NCBI GenBank assembly: GCA_025602905.1
Contig: JAHLKI010000002.1
Location: 1-64,000, forward strand
Length of the DNA: 64,000 nt
Direction: 5' to 3'
From: Phlyctochytrium arcticum
Lineage: Eukaryota > Chytridiomycota > Chytridiomycetes > Chytridiales > Chytridiaceae
A model generated the notes under the pieces. It had not been told where the DNA came from. It ran no database searches and saw only the letters and a list, made by a program, of their open reading frames with translations. Both the position numbers and the translations under genes were made by a program. Shown here in pieces: positions 43,191 through 54,591 of the stretch (position 1 is its first letter; each line of letters opens with the position of its first letter).

Positions 43191-43802
43191 AGACAATCAC
43201 GCTTTCACTATATAAAGTCGCTTCAAGAATCAAGAGCCAACTGAACAATGAATGCTTCAGTGCTCAATCCCGCATCCGTGATCTCCGTCACACTCGACCG
43301 GTTCTTGACTAGTGCTTCACGCATAGCTTAACGATCCCGGAAGGCCGTCCCGAAACTTTTATTCTCGCTCGTTTCAGACGGTGATGAAGATGCACCAACT
43401 GATCTGTCGTTTCTCGACCCCCTTTACGTGCGCTTCCTGAGAATTGCTTCGCTTCCATAATCTTTGTGACCTCCTTCAGGATGGTGGCCATTTTTCTTTC
43501 TTTTTCGACAATTTGCTCCGAATATAGAATTCTTACATGCCTTGAGCGGTATTCAACGCAAGGTGTACATCTGCAAATGACATCGTATCAGTTATTGATG
43601 CCATCGGGCCGGAGCCATCGGGCCACCATTGCGCCAAGGTATCCATTTTCAATGGCAAGGCGTCGGATTTTATGACAGGGGCAATTACTTACATGGCCGA
43701 TACAATTAGTCTGCTGCGTTCGGGATTGACGGTGAGCAGACATGTTCTCAAGAGCAAGAAACTTATTTATCCTCCCTCCTGCACAATACCGGCTGCCTGA
43801 GC
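43191..43802. other. Intergenic region
   Basis: No gene is supportable with confidence. Some minus-strand stretches (around 43588-43740) could be 3' exons of the 43803-44774 gene if its apparent stop is not the true end. Confidence 0.35.
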
Positions 43803-44774
43803 CTAGACTCGAGAGCACTTTTGGGAAATCATACTGGCGCGGCGGTACAATGTCCAACGAATCAACATCACGGTGCTTCCAGGATCGGCCAGGAGGGAAA
43901 GCAGGTAAAACCTCCCATCCGCGTCATCGTATTCTTTGATGCGGCCCCTGTCATCTTCGTAAATGATGTACCGCTCCCTCCCATTCGCCCAAGTGTACTC
44001 CCCGAAAATATACGCGACGTCCCCCAGAGACCTTGTGTAGAAATCGACCCAACTACCATCACCAACCTCGTCCCTCATAAAATTCCCGCCGCGGAACACC
44101 AAGACACCAGATGTACCAGAGATGTACTGCGCGACGCGTTGCGCAGCAGCGCAATAGCGCACTTACTCAGGCACTTACTCATCAAATCACGAACCCGCAG
44201 CCCGCTACACGATAGATCATCAACGCTGTTGCGATGAATTCCGCGCAATGGAGTGAGAGCATAGGGATCTGTAGAGAGGGGTACATATCCCACATCTCCT
44301 GACAAATGTTCGTCTCGTTCCCGGTCCGACCTCATCCTTGTCGAAGCGCTGAAGTATACCGCCATTGTCGGAGTGAGGCAATATTGGACGTTCAAAGTAT
44401 GCGGTCGCCATTCCTGAGGTCGAGTCATGGGTAGACGGAAGACATGGAACAGTTCCTCCAGGAAAAAATGGAGAATGACCAGGTCAAAGCTTGCCATATT
44501 TCCTTTTCCCTCAAAAGCGGGCTGTATAATTGTGTGATGGCGTTGCTGGCGGTGGGAAGTAAGAAAGACTAATCTCCAGTATTCAGCTGCGTGCCCTTGA
44601 AAAACCTACCTTCCTTCCTATATTGTGCAAACGATAGTGTATTTCAACAGAGGGAAAACAAAGGGAAAACTTATATACTGTCCCTTCAACTGATCCATTC
44701 CAATTCTCAATCACCTCTTGGGCGACTTCTTGATCCGGGTTATCTTGCTGCGCTGGGTAATACAGCATGGTCAT
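43803..44774 (-). CDS. Unknown protein, three-exon model
   Basis: Exon 1 (44774-44610, MTMLYYPAQQDNPDQEVAQE...) joins in phase 0 to exon 2 from 44521 (PAFEGKGNMASFDLVILHFF...). Exon 3, 44126-43803, reads YISGTSGVLVFRGGNFM to a stop and includes YIFGEYTWANGRERYIIYED. The donor of the second intron is uncertain: the phase-compatible site (after 44195) is a weak GTTCGT, whereas two strong GTAAGTGC words nearby are out of phase. So the model may be wrong there or the gene may carry an indel. No family is recognised. It is divergent from SLC35F6, 244 bp away. Confidence 0.5.
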
Positions 44775-45018
44775 CGTGAATGTGCTACGTTTTCTGAAAG
44801 TTTGTTGGTGTCAGTTTGGATGCTGCCGCCAATAAACATGCCGTGTCATCAGCAGGTCAAATACGCTTTCGCTTTCGTTCACGCGGAATAAAGCATCTCT
44901 TACTCCCCCCCAAAATTCTTCCCCAAACCGAAGACTTTTCAAACTCTCAATTCCCCGACTACCCGGACGATACCTCCAACCTCTCCCACTTATTGAACAG
45001 GCCACACTACTGCCAACC

Positions 45019-46385
45019 ATGAAGGGGATAGTGGTCATGACGCTGGTCCTAGGAATGCTCTTTACGGGCACCATAAATACCATTCTCAACAAGTTGCAGG
45101 ATATGACCTGCGTGGGGAACTGTGACGACCCTGATCCTTCGAAGCGGGAGTACTTTGAGCAGCCGCTTTGGCAGGTATGGTCATTGAGCGCGTCAAGAAG
45201 AGAGCAGTTTCTAACTACGCGCCATACATAGACTCTCAACATGTTTGTGGGCGAGGCGCTCTGTTTAGTGGTGTACTATGCAGGTGTCCTGATGGAGAAA
45301 CGACGGGCGGCTCAATTGGAAGGGTATCACCCCATCGCCGTCCATCCCGAAGACCCGACCTCGGTCATTGCAGATACCATTGATTCTCCACTGCGAGCAT
45401 CGGAAGGGACACCCCTCGTCGAGGTCTCAAAGTTACAGCCTTTGACCGGATATAACAATCTGTTGCTGTGGCTCCCCACACTTTGCGACATGACGGCCAC
45501 AACTCTGATGAATATTGGACTCATCCACATTTCCGCGTCCATTTACCAAATGCTTCGAGGCTCCGTCGTGTTGTTTACGGGAACCCTGTCCGTCTACTTT
45601 CTCGGCCGTCGGCATCCGCTGTATCGCTGGTTTGCACTCATGATGGTCTTTCTGGGGGTGGGCGTCGTGGGTATGTCCAGTATTGTGGAAGCCCCGGATC
45701 CAGCCAAGGGACCCGTCAAATCCTCCTTTGTCGGAGTTCTTCTCGTCGTTTTGGCCCAAACGTTTACTGCCCTCCAATTTGTGATTGAGGAGAAAATCAT
45801 GGGCCACTATGAGCTTCCACCTATCAAGGCCGTAGGTCTCGAAGGCCTATTCGGTCTCATCACAGTCGGGATCGCCATGCCGACGCTCTATGCCGCTTTT
45901 GGGGTCAACCAGCACAACTTTTTTGATCTCCCCGAAGGTTTCCAGCAAATGTTTGGGCACTCGCAAGTGTTGTGGGCGGGTATAGGCATTATTTTCTCCA
46001 TTGCGTTTTTCAATTGGTTTGGTCTATCAGTAACGCGGAGCATCAGTGCCACATCCCGCTCCACGATTGATACCTGCCGGTACAGTAACTGTACCTTCCC
46101 TACATCAGAATTTGTCAAATGCTTACTCGTTTCCGGTTTTTAGAACATTATTTATCTGGATGATTAGTCTTGGACTGGGATGGGAGACGTTCCGGTGGCT
46201 CCAGGTGCTCGGCTTTGTCATTCTCATCTATGGGTAAGTCATTACCGCTACGAGTATTGCCCCCCATTGAACTAAAATATCTCCTTAGAACATTTTTGTT
46301 CAACGACGTCGTCAGACCGCCTCCCTTCACGGCCTGTGCACGACCCACCGTGACGGACGCTGATGAAGTCGTGGAGGATATTTAA
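45019..46385 (+). CDS. SLC35F6-like membrane transporter (DMT superfamily)
   Basis: Exons 45019-45174, 45232-46079, 46144-46233 and 46289-46385 give 396 aa in phase. About ten hydrophobic helices are visible, starting with GIVVMTLVLGMLFTGTINTI and including LLLWLPTLCDMTATTLMNIG, YQMLRGSVVLFTG, FVGVLLVVLAQTFTALQFVI and WETFRWLQVLGFVILIYG. The helix order, the TINTILNKLQD start and the YQMLRGSVVLFTG block match SLC35F6 (ANT2BP) proteins of endolysosomal or mitochondrial membranes, relatives of nucleotide-sugar transporters. The substrate is not known for the family. The length is slightly above the usual 370. Confidence 0.88.
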
Positions 46386-46463
46386 AAAACGAATAGCCGT
46401 TCGTCTCAACATACTGTATCATAGCCGCCCAAAAAAACAATTCTATTCTTATGCTTTCTTTTT

Positions 46464-47824
46464 TTAAAAAGTTGTCCACCCGTTGGGCACAGACGCGTTT
46501 TGTCCTGATGAAGATGATGGCTGGGGTTGAGATGTGGGGTTTGAAGCCGGTGATGGCGAAGATGATGTGCTATCCGTCCACGTCAATAAAAGATCCAAGA
46601 ATATCTGTAATGCAAAAAGATACCCACCCCACAAAATCCCCAAAATCGGCCCAGTCGTCCGTTTTGAATGGCGCCGAGGCTTGAGTGGGTGCAAATGCAG
46701 TAAATGCGTTAGCCTGCGGTTGTTGTTGATGTTGTTGTTGTTGGGCAGGGAACAAGGATGCAGCTTTCACGCCGCTGGGGGGTGGAGGAAGGAATGCTAT
46801 GGCAATAAAACGTGTCAACTACACCTTTGCTAAAACTGAAACGAGATCACTTACGAAGAGGCATGGTACTTGCAGCCGATGATGGGGCAGACTGTCGATC
46901 CTTCTTGGTCGGTCCCGAGCCCTAATATAATTCCATTCTGAGCCAAAAGGGGCTCTTTACGGAAAAGTACGAGGGACAAACCAAATTGATTGAAAATGTT
47001 TCCCCAGCTTTCAGACTATAATCTACAGCCGGGCCCGAGTCCACTTTTGTGTTATTCGATTTCGTCGTCTCCCGTCCTCGTTTGACGCGTCTATTCACCA
47101 AATATCAGTTTTTCGTGTTTGTCACCCAACAACTCAAGAATAGGAATCGTACGTAGCATGTTCCTGAAGCGCAACATTAAAATCAAATGCCCAATCCCGT
47201 TCTGGGAATCCTAAGCCGATATACGTGTGTTTGCCTAGAGCCCCACCGTCACATCAACCCTCCTCGATACTTGTGCAATTGAAGCTTGGTCTTACCCGAA
47301 CCGGGATCCACGATCCGTAACGAAAAGTACCGACTCGAGTCTACTACGGGTTCGACACAATAACTGTCTGGGTCGTAGGGACACATGGCAAAGAGCTCGC
47401 CTATACTGTATCAAATCAGTACATGTTCCTCCCCTTTCCAATATATATTTAGGCCCTACCTGTCCCAGCATCCTTTTAAACGTTACATATCAGATTGGTG
47501 TCTATATTTAATGTGAAGGGATGTGGAATTTACCTCTAGCCTGATGACGGCGTTATCGGCCTTGGCGACGATTCGGAGGCGTCCAGACCATAGATGCTGA
47601 CTTACGTCCCAGTCTGATGCCCTAATCTTCAAGTTCAGTATTCCGATTCAATCACTCTGGATTAAACCAACCCTGCACCTGTAACCTCTGGAACTTGACC
47701 GGGGTCCCAGTCTAACCTCGTATTAGACAAGAAGACCAAGATGCATCGTGAAGGAGTTGGAACCTCACCTGTAGACATGAACTTCACGCACAACTAGGAG
47801 AACAGAATCAAACTCTTCTGCCAT
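46464..47824 (-). CDS. NECAP-type adaptin-ear-binding coat protein, ten exons
   Basis: NECAP proteins bind the AP-2 adaptor and regulate clathrin-coated vesicle formation. Ten short exons join in phase to 275 aa: 47824-47769, 47711-47679, 47621-47534, 47472-47460, 47400-47296, 47234-47153, 47090-46982, 46921-46855, 46796-46628, 46569-46464. The PHear domain (1 to about 150) starts MAEEFDSVLLVVREVHVYR and contains RASDWDVSQHLWSGRLRI, SSRYFSLRI and IGLGFPERDWAFDFNVALQE, then DYSLKAGETFSINL. The Pro/Gln-rich tail has adaptor motifs WADFGDF and a terminal WTTF (WxxF). The fourth exon is a 13-nt microexon. It is convergent with SLC35F6, only 78 bp between stops. Confidence 0.93.
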
Positions 47825-48356
47825 TTTGAATATCGGTCTCTGATATAGACTGGCCGCTAAACTTTTTGTTTCGGGATTTCAATTATGACAAGCGGTCCCA
47901 TCTCGTGATTTGCTGACCTTACAGGTTTCCCCACAAACAAAAACTCATCAACCACAGCTTTCCGGTTTTTCAGACGGATATAATCTCAACATGAATGAAG
48001 GCAATGATGGTGAATCCCTTCTTATAAAGACGTAGAACGGATATCATTACGTCCAAATCCTCATGCTTTCAATCACACATATCCAAGAGAAGACCGTATG
48101 GAAAAATATAGCGATAACTGTCATTTCAAAGCAAATAAAACAATTCCCATCCAGCATAGTATCGAGAGGAATGTCTTTGTGGACCGAGAAAGAGTCTGGT
48201 TGATATTTATGACATTTCTGAGTGGTGTATTCCAAAAGCGCGTCATCGCGTCCTTGTCCAAAAATTTCCCAGAGAGCCGATCCTTCGACCCAAATCCCAA
48301 AACAATCTCTTTCATTTCCATTAACTGAATACCTACACATACACACATACATACAT
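47825..48356. promoter_or_regulatory. Divergent region, NECAP / CDKN3-like gene
   Basis: A 532-bp stretch between outward-facing starts. No gene is supportable. It ends in a CATACACACATACATAC run just before the phosphatase start. Confidence 0.45.
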
Positions 48357-49453
48357 ATGCCAACCAGTAGCATGACCCCTCTCTCCATCCCTCAACCACC
48401 GAGCCACTACACCGCAGACCAATCCCTCCCAAAATGTCTCCAAACCCCCCGAAACTCCCAAACCCACCCCATCCAACTTTCAGAACTCCTACCTCCCACC
48501 ACGCATCTCCCCATTCCGCCCGGAAAAGATCTGTTGGATGTCGTGTTGGCGAGGAATAAGGCGGGGGAAGGGTTGATTCGAGGGGAATTGAAATTTGAGT
48601 CGGGGAGAGAGGAGGTGGAGGAAGTTGAGGCAGGGATCAAGAAGACCTCGGGGATGACGACGGTTGAGGGGCCATCATCTAAACAGGCCAATTTCTATTT
48701 GAGTTCGTGTCCCGGAAAGAAGGTAGATTGTTTCTTTATATCTCATGTCATATATTGGACTGATGAATTGATTTTTAGGTCCGACTGACGACAGGACCCG
48801 TCCATGGACGAGGTAAACCTTCCCACTCCTCACCTTCCATAAAAACCTCCTCCTGTCTAAACTAACCATCTCCCACAACAGCCATGATTGACCGAGACTT
48901 GAATTCAGATTTCACCCGTCTAGCCTCCTTCGGCATCCGAGCCGTCATTTGGTCAGTTCCCCCCCTCAAACTCATTCATCCTTTTTGTTAGCACTCTACT
49001 CAAACTTTCAAGTAGTTGCCTGAACGATTCCGAACTCAAGTATTTGGGGGCACCCTACCCAGAATACCTAGCAGCTGCCCAATCCTGCGGTATGCAAGTT
49101 CTGCGGTAACGTCCCCTTCCCATTCCCACTCCCCAAAACAAAATACTCACACTAAAGTAAATAGGATACCCATGATTGAAGGCTCATCCCCCACAGATTT
49201 TCCCTCCCTGCACACCATCATCCTCGCCATCACCCAGCTCATCAACTCAGGCACCAGCGTCCTCTGCCACTGTCGCGGGGGTGTAGGCCGCGCGGGGTTA
49301 GTAGCCTGCTGCTACCTCCTCTATACCCGCCAAATCCGATCACCGGACCGGTCGATCCGCTATGTCCGGATCATGCGGAGTCCGAAAGCGATTGAGACGA
49401 TGCGGCAGGAGGATTATATAAAGGCTTATGCAAAGTGGTTGACGGAAAATTGA
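48357..49453 (+). CDS. CDKN3/KAP-like dual-specificity protein phosphatase
   Basis: Five exons (48357-48722, 48779-48812, 48882-48951, 49016-49105, 49165-49453) give 282 aa. The catalytic P-loop reads VLCHCRGGVGRAG, with the nucleophile Cys and the Arg of the HCx5R signature. Upstream, VIxCCLNDSELKYLG and the IPMIEGSSPTDFPSL loop correspond to the acid-loop region of kinase-associated phosphatase (CDKN3), which dephosphorylates the T-loop of CDKs. The helix KAIETMRQEDYIKAYAKWL closes the fold. The N-terminal 120 residues are extra, Pro-rich and acidic. The cell-cycle role is inferred from family only. Confidence 0.85.
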
Positions 49454-49623
49454 TGATGTTGTGTTGTTGTTTTTTTTGGAATTTTTTTAGTTTGTAAATG
49501 GATACCCCCCCTCTTTTCATGTGTATGTTTTTCTTTTGTTCTTCGCCATTTCAGACCTGTTCAATACGGGCCCAATAAATTATATATGCAGTATATACAA
49601 AAAAAAACGATTACTTCCCCTTC

Positions 49624-50373
49624 CTACTCCATAATAAAAAACTCATCTCCCTCCTTCTCCCCCTCCTCCTCTTCAACCACCCCCTTCTCCTTCTCCCCAA
49701 ACACATCCTTCATACGTATAACCCCCTTCACCTCCCTTCCTTTCAAATACTCCAATATCCTCTCCCGCGCCGTCTCCGTCCCCGTCACCTTCTCCTCCGT
49801 CTCGGCCGGGAACAGGGCAATATACTTCATATCCGCCGGAAAATGCCTTGTATAGCTTAATTGTGTTTGTGCGGTTGTCAAATCAGATTTTATCTGGGTG
49901 TAGGACTCGTCGGAGGGATCGGTTGCGGAAAGGAGGGTGGAGAGTTGTTTGATGCGTCGCATACATTTCTTTTGTTCTACAACCAAAAAAAAAACATCAA
50001 TACACATTCACCATCTTATTCACAAATACACTAACAACTCACCCACAAACCGAATATACTTGTACTTAACTCTTAACCCCTCTTCTTTCGTCTCGCGTTC
50101 CCGTTCTCTAATTTCGACATTGAGAGCCTGGATTTTCCTCTGAATAGCCTGTTCGGCCGTCGCCGATTTGCCCGGGCGGGACAGGACTCGTTTTGCATCG
50201 CGGAGTTGTTTGCGGAGGGTTGAGAGAGGGGTGGAAGAGGATTGTTGGGTTTGGGGGGTGAGGTGGTGTCCGTATTTGCGGGCTAGGGGGTTGGATTTGT
50301 GCGGGTTTTTGTGGGCGGGTTTTTTTGTGGGTGTGGGTTTTTGGGATGATGGTGGTGGTGGTGGGGAGGACAT
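49624..50373 (-). CDS. EFG1: rRNA-processing protein EFG1 family
   Basis: Efg1 is a nucleolar factor of small-subunit rRNA processing. Exons 50373-50043 and 49976-49624 give 227 aa. The sequence has the basic start, a long helical segment (LSTLRKQLRDAKRVLSR...AIQRKIQALNVEIRERE), the conserved YIRFVEQKKCMRRIKQL block, in which the intron splits the Glu codon, and the QTQLSYTRHFPADMKYIALF motif typical of the family. It ends in an acidic EEEEGEKEGDEFF tail. The N-terminal MSSPPPPPSSQ run is low-complexity. It is convergent with the phosphatase gene, 170 bp apart. Confidence 0.88.
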
Positions 50374-51460
50374 TAGGGATTAAAAAAGATTCTGGTATGG
50401 GTTCAAAGTTTGGAAAATGTGTGAATGGTGAACTTTTTCCAAACGACACAGATTCAGGACCAAAAACATTTCACGTAAACCACACTCGAACCATGACACA
50501 ACTGTCACTTCAGACTCGGAGACTCCTGTCAGCCTCTGACACAACCTGCGGCCGCTCTATCACTCCAAGGACGGACGGACGGGGAGGGAAGCCGGCGACA
50601 ACTCGCACTTTGAAAGTCAAAAACACCATCAATGCCAGGGGATCAAAAGTATGAACGCCATCCGGATCACGAATGCGAGACTTGTTGTCGAGCTCTTGAC
50701 GCATTCATGGACGTGTGTGAGACAGCAGACGACGGGATGGATGCATGGCAGCTGCGATGCTGGGTGATGAAACAGGATGATTAGAGAAGGACTCAGCAAG
50801 CTCCTTCAACTTGGTCATGCGGATGATGCTTCTGAGTTGATGCCCTTGTACGATAAACTTGGGGTCATGATGCAAGGAGAAATTTCGGTGGTGAGTGGTC
50901 TGCTATGATTGACATTTTCGCAGACTTGACCTAATCGTGTTGCGGCCAGAAGAGTGATGTGAATGGAATTCTACTATTGGTATAACTGTATTCTGCTAAT
51001 ATTAACATCCAAATCTATTACCTATGCAATTACTATTCACAAGTTGCATGGGCAAACATCGAAGGGATGTGTATACCTACATTTTTGCCAGATCTCTTGA
51101 ATGTCATTCACGGAGCGGACACTTCTTCTCGGATACATTTACTTTCTTCTTTTCTTCTGTATTTAAATGATCAACTTCTTCCTTCTCTGTATAAACACAT
51201 GTGCTTTTTATTTGCTGGCGATCAAAATGAAAATACTCCCTACATTGTACCCGAGCGAAGCGAGGGTTTACCCTCTCGTCTCACAGGAAAGCAACCTCTC
51301 TATACATTGCAACAAGTGGACGGAAAGAAGCTGACACTGGAGAGATTTCGCGCAAGCGACGGTATCGGATCGGACAGCTTGTATGCAAGTGGTTTGAAAA
51401 AGATTTGTAAAAGCATTCAACGTACAAAATACCCCCCTTCAAAGATTTCCGCTAGTCTAT
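50374..51460. other. Intergenic region with a dispersed 33-bp element
   Basis: No gene is supportable. A plus-strand frame at 51067-51483 lacks coding character and overlaps the end of the next gene. A 33-bp sequence at 50469-50501 recurs at 54483-54515 with one mismatch. Confidence 0.45.
50469..50501 (+). repeat. 33-bp dispersed element, copy 1
   Basis: It contains AAACCACACTCGAACCATGA and lies 96 bp upstream of the EFG1 start in the opposite direction. It is identical to 54483-54515 at 32 of 33 positions. Confidence 0.9.
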
Positions 51461-54293
51461 TTACAATTCTGTTGTGGCATTAACCACCCTTCTGATCGTC
51501 TCTTGATCCACCCCGAGATCCTTCAATGCTTCGAACACTGCTTCCTTACCCATCACCTTACCAATCTCCTCCTTGTCCTTGAATTGGGCAGCTAGGTCCA
51601 GCATATTTTTGGTCTCTGCATCCAGAGCTACACGTTCGTGTCTGAAAGGTTCTCATAGCAAAGAAGTTGAGCAAAACTCTAAAAGCGATGCATTAGGATT
51701 AACGAAGTGATGACAAGTGTGTCAGATGAACCACTTTACCTGGAAAATGTGGGATCGGTCAATACTGGTCAGGAAGGGTCGAGTTTTGGCGGAGGGTATA
51801 GCAGAAGTATCGGAAACAGCGTATGGGATCGCCGTCTGATGTTTCACTTGTATATAAACAAGTCTCGGCGTCCCACAGTCTGGATTAGGGTCTACAAAGT
51901 ATATTGTTTGGTGACCGTTCCAACAGGATGCACCACCAATCTCGTCATTGTCTTTGTCCCCTGAGAGCAAGATGATTAATATATCTGCTTACCAATAAGC
52001 ATAAGGCAAAACTCACGCGGGTGTACTGAGTACTGATCCAACGGATCTTGGATGTGGACATCAAAGCTAGGTCCGCCGTTCTGACCTTTTCCGGTGTGCC
52101 TGAAACGGACGCGTGCAATGGCGTCCTTGTTCTCATCTGGTTTTGTGGTTTTACGGAAAGTGTAGGCGGTGGTTGTTGGCATTGATGGTGTTTTTGACTT
52201 TCGAAGTGGATTGCCAAGTTTCGTGTTGAGAATTGGCGATCTGTTGCCGGCTTCCAATTCTTGCTCGCTTTGCAGATTGATCATTGATTGGAAGATGGGG
52301 CCAGCCGTTTTCCATACATCTTTCCTTGGAGGTAAAAAAAGACTTGCCCACTGCAACCCATTGAGGTTGTGCAGAGTGCAGCAGAGGCAAGGATAAGATT
52401 GACGAATTCGGAAAAATAGAAAAAAAGTTGACGATGACCTTGTTCTTCTTGACAACTGCGTCTATTTCGGGGTGCTTGAGAATGTCTTTTAACGATCAAG
52501 TTGAAGACGTGAAGGCAACATGCGATGCCCTGTATGGCAGCTGATTCTTGTTGCAGCAGAGACTGTTTTCGGCAATGGCACATGAGGGTCCATGGGCAAA
52601 AAGCGTGGCTCAATGTGATATCCCAGACTAACAATAATAGACCGAGCTTACGATAACTCCATCAACAGCGTCCTCTCTCCTGATAAAACGTGAAGGATTG
52701 GTTGTTGGGTCTCGGGATACAGTTTCTCATAGAACTCGAAAGGGTTCCATTGAAGGAAAGCGATGAAATAGGTCCGCGGCATCTCGTAGGATCTCTTCCG
52801 CCTGAAGAGAGGGGTTTCAAACGGATGCCGAAGTCGCGTGTGGAGTCGCGTCCTCCTTTCTTGATGGCCTCTATCCCATACTGGCGGTACACCTCAGGCA
52901 ACTTTTCTCGAAACTGGCCCAAAAGCGCTTCCGAAAATTCGTTGAAAGTTAAGGGTTAAAGGTATGGAGGAAAGGAAATGAGAAGCGAGAAAAGCAACCA
53001 AGAGCTAGAGAAATGAACCTGCCTAAAAAACTGAGCCAAAGGAAATGAGCTAATCAATAAAAAAACTACTAACTGAAAAGCAACCAAGAGCTCTCCTATG
53101 CGCTGACCGTCTTCCCTTTTTCCAGATCGTTAAACATTTAGAGCGCGTGGGCCAAGCTGACGTTTAGGCAGTTGGTAAGGGCCACCTGGTCCCCTGGGTA
53201 AGGCTTCTTTTACTCTAATACACAAAGTCAACAAAAGAACTCACATTCTGCCCGGTGAGAGGTCCATTCGTGTCCCATATACAGGAAGGTGCGAGACACA
53301 AAATGCGCTTTGCGAATCCCAGTTGACATTTCCACTTCTCCGGTAGCAGTGGTACAATGGAAATCAAAGATCACGGAAGCGGTTTGTGGGGGTGGCGTGT
53401 GTGCATGGATCTTGTTGGAGATGGTGTGGGTAATTCAGTTTTCAGGTCGAGTATATAGTATTCAAAATGGCGACAATCATCATCATCGCGAAAAGAGATT
53501 CTTTGTAAAAGCCCCCCTATCCATGAACATCCGATCTATAAGGTCGACAACGAGAGCTTTGTGTGAGAGAGATGGTGTTGGGTATAGAGAGAGTTGAGAA
53601 GAGCATCCAAGTCGGTTTGCCGCAAGTTTTCCATGGCCTTTGCTCTCTGGCAGAAGATTTCTATGAAGCAATCCGACGACATCAGAAGTGGGGGTGGGGG
53701 GTCTACATATATCGTGGCCGTTGGAAAAACTTTTGTTGCGGGACGGAGGTTGTTTTTTCCATTTTAGCTGCGTTCTCCCTACTCTCAATGGAAACAGGGT
53801 CCCGTGAAAGTGATCAATCACAGGACGCAGCAAACTTTGTAGTTCAGTCTGCTCCGAAAGAGTAGCGCCATCTTCTTTCGACCAACAGCTTATGGGTAGC
53901 ATGATTTCGTTTTGAAAAAGAAGACTTGTTCACGGAGAAAGTTATCTGGCAAGGCCTGTGCCGCATAAATGGAGTTTGTCCTTGTATACTTGCTCCAAGA
54001 AAGACTTTCTCAATGGCATACCCTCGTTCCAAGACTCTTGGTTCCCAGAAATCCTGAAACTTGAAGGCAATGAGCGGATGAAACTAAAGTAACACGATTC
54101 TCACCAAACTCACCCAGAACTTTGATCGATCTAGGCAATCAACTTCTGAAGTGCCGTGTTTGAGCTTCTGCCGGATACGTAAAAATTCGATAGTGGTTTT
54201 TTTGAATGCAAAGACATGTGCGGGGGGGGGGGGGAAGCTGGAGGTACCCTTCATATAGGTGGTGTGGGGGGAAGAAGCCATCTTGACAGGCAT
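51461..54293 (-). pseudogene. Unknown multi-exon gene with apparent frame breaks
   Basis: Many minus-strand segments are clearly coding-like. In order they are MPVKMASSPHTTYMKG with FKKTTIEFLRIRQKLKHG (54293-54115), FWEPRVLERGYAIEKVFL (about 54040-53950), ENLRQTDLDALLNSLY (about 53620), ASVIFDFHCTTATGEVEM (about 53370), FSEALLGQFREKLPEVYRQY (about 52930), AEEILRDAADLFHRFP (about 52810), FYEKLYPETQQPILHVLSG (about 52735), VRFRHTGKGQNGGPSFDV (about 52080) and LDLAAQFKDKEEIGKVMGKE ending at 51461. Around 52810 and 52750 the frame must change without room for an intron. A 13-C run at about 54222 also falls in the first exon. The family is not recognised. Confidence 0.45.
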
Positions 54294-54482
54294 TTGGCGG
54301 TACTTGACAGGTCACCGTCACAGGTGTGCTTTACGATTGTCGACCAACGTTTGTTTGAAAGTTGACAACACAAATCGTTTGTAGACGGTCTCTGATATAG
54401 GCAGCACGACCCGCTGCGTCCAGTCTTTCCTGGAACTGAATGGTACACCTCATATCAAAAGTCAAAAGGCCCAAAGTGACAA

Positions 54483-54515
54483 TTTCACATAAACCACACT
54501 CGAACCATGACACAA
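54483..54515 (+). repeat. 33-bp dispersed element, copy 2
   Basis: Copy of 50469-50501 differing at one position (A for G). It lies between the divergent starts of the 54293 minus-strand gene and the CCDC148-like gene. Confidence 0.9.
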
Positions 54516-54591
54516 TCACCCAAAAATGTTTCAACGCGTAAAAAATATCCCTCAGACTCCACACTTCCACCCACCTTTCAACACATATGAT

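Noticed and set aside
51067..51483. A 138-codon plus-strand frame
   Set aside because: It overlaps the 3' end of the better-supported minus-strand gene and lacks any recognisable feature.
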